NCBI GenBank assembly: GCA_003993805.1
Contig: RSEF01000001.1
Coordinates: 75,016,413-75,080,412, forward strand
Direction: 5' to 3'
DNA: 64,000 bases
Source of the DNA: Himantopus leucocephalus
Lineage: Eukaryota > Chordata > Aves > Charadriiformes > Recurvirostridae
In this document: in pieces, positions 63,180 to 64,000 of the stretch
How positions within the stretch are numbered: the stretch's first letter is position 1
Layout of the letters: each line of letters starts with the position of its first letter
Translations under genes and position numbers: made by a program
The notes under the pieces: model-generated
What the model was told of the DNA's origin: nothing
What the model saw: only the letters and a program-made list of their open reading frames with translations
Database searches by the model: none

Positions 63180-64000
63180 GCAGACACAGTGTCTGTTCCC
63201 CTTCCCTATAAGTGCAGCGTCTACTGCTACAGTTTTGGCAACTGCATGAGCTCGGCCCCAGATTAGACTGTTTGCGCTCGGTTATTTTCACACACTGCCA
63301 AAATTTGCTGACAACACCAGGAGAAAAAAAGGGAAAGGAAAACTGGTGATTTTCAACAGTTTATAACTCAGCTCAGCCTAAGCAGGTTTTTACGGGACAA
63401 AGAACAGAGATTTCTCTGTAGACAGCACTTTATTCCTGCCTAATTTAAAAGATTTGCTGTGAATGATGGAAACATTAGAACTTCTTAAAGAAAACATAAC
63501 AAAACAAAAATCCTAGCAGTTCACTAGTATTTTTTTGCAGTAGATCATGTTTGGTGATATAAATAGAGAGACCATTATCTACTTCTCCAATAATTATTTA
63601 CAACGAAGTTGGTTTTTTTTTCAGAAAATGAAAATATCAGACTTAAAGGAAGAGGGCTTCAAAATACATAGTATTTCTTAAGGAGTGAAATTTCTTCTTT
63701 GGAATAATTCACACTTGTGCTATTCTAGTGCCACAGCATTCCCTAGGGAGTATGAAAAAATCTTCTCAGGGTTACAGAGTCAGTAGTAAACACAAGTGCT
63801 GCTCTTAAGAAACAGCATTTTAAATATGTATTTTCACTAACATAATATCTAACAACTTCCTATTACAACCCAGAGGTAATTTTCTGGAGTCCTCTTGTTG
63901 CTTTAACACTTTCTTTCAGTCCATATCTAAAATATTCTAAAGCAGCATTTCCTAAGCTATTTTTCTTGTATGCTCCCCTGCCCCACTAGCTGACTGCAGG
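63180..64000. other. Intronic DNA without recognised features
   Basis: AT-rich sequence to the window edge, without repeat, RNA or exon that I can identify. Confidence 0.5.

Larger units (their letters stand above)
24916..64000 (-). other. ERC1: ERC1 intron, at least 39 kb (acceptor side, partial)
   Basis: This is the intron upstream (gene sense) of the exon at 24771-24915. It is a phase-2 intron, because the exon supplies only the last base of a Lys codon. The upstream exon should end with the segment LEEVLEMK, and I did not find it on the minus strand, so the intron runs past the window edge. Very long introns are normal for ERC1. No gene on either strand is supported within it. Repeats and joins are listed separately. 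Confidence 0.85.

Noticed and set aside
1..64000. CRISPR arrays, operons, prophage or other prokaryotic systems
   Set aside because: No regularly spaced direct repeats and no compact coding; the sequence is vertebrate intron.

Overview
The window is nuclear DNA from a vertebrate, almost certainly a bird. It is AT-rich, has spliced exons with vertebrate splice sites, and carries CR1 LINE fragments, two of which keep the typical CR1 3' end (ccttccaacc... followed by ttctgtgattct). It also holds two long-terminal-repeat copies of the kind found in bird genomes. There are no operons, no bacterial-style gene packing and no CRISPR array. I cannot name the species. The LTR types make me lean towards a neoavian rather than a chicken-like bird, but that is from memory.

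The only protein-coding sequence I can support is two exons of one minus-strand gene, ERC1 (ELKS/RAB6IP2/CAST2), a coiled-coil scaffold of the presynaptic active zone and of cortical secretory sites. The gene runs right to left. An exon at 24915-24771 encodes 48 complete codons starting QEALLAAISEKDANIALL. It is spliced across a 23.8 kb intron to an exon at 1006-905 that encodes 34 codons from TQNRMKLMADNYEDDH to KPSPDQ. Reading phase is kept across the junction and all four splice sites are canonical AG/GT. Positions 1-904 are the start of the next intron, and 24916-64000 is at least 39 kb of the preceding intron.

Layout: 1-904 intron; 905-1006 ERC1 exon; 1007-24770 intron with a CR1 copy (about 3.2-3.5 kb), a tRNA-like relic (8.16 kb), two duplicated assembly joins (9.9 and 13.2 kb), a 47-bp tandem repeat (11.0 kb), a motif-dense possible enhancer (17.0 kb), a nested set of old CR1 pieces (19.2-20.1 kb), an ancient amniote repeat (20.4 kb), a CpG cluster (20.7-21.0 kb) and an unidentified protein-like relic (22.0-22.6 kb); 24771-24915 ERC1 exon; 24916-64000 intron with two solo LTRs (46.9-47.6 and about 51.4-52.1 kb), two short CR1 tails, a CpG cluster (42.9-43.1 kb), further assembly joins and a 100-N gap (60721-60820).

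Nearly all open reading frames here are chance frames in intronic DNA. Several run through single N bases that sit between duplicated sequence and are assembly artefacts. I found no convincing new biological system. The points most worth checking are the possible enhancer, the CpG clusters, the nested CR1, the unidentified relic and the assembly errors.
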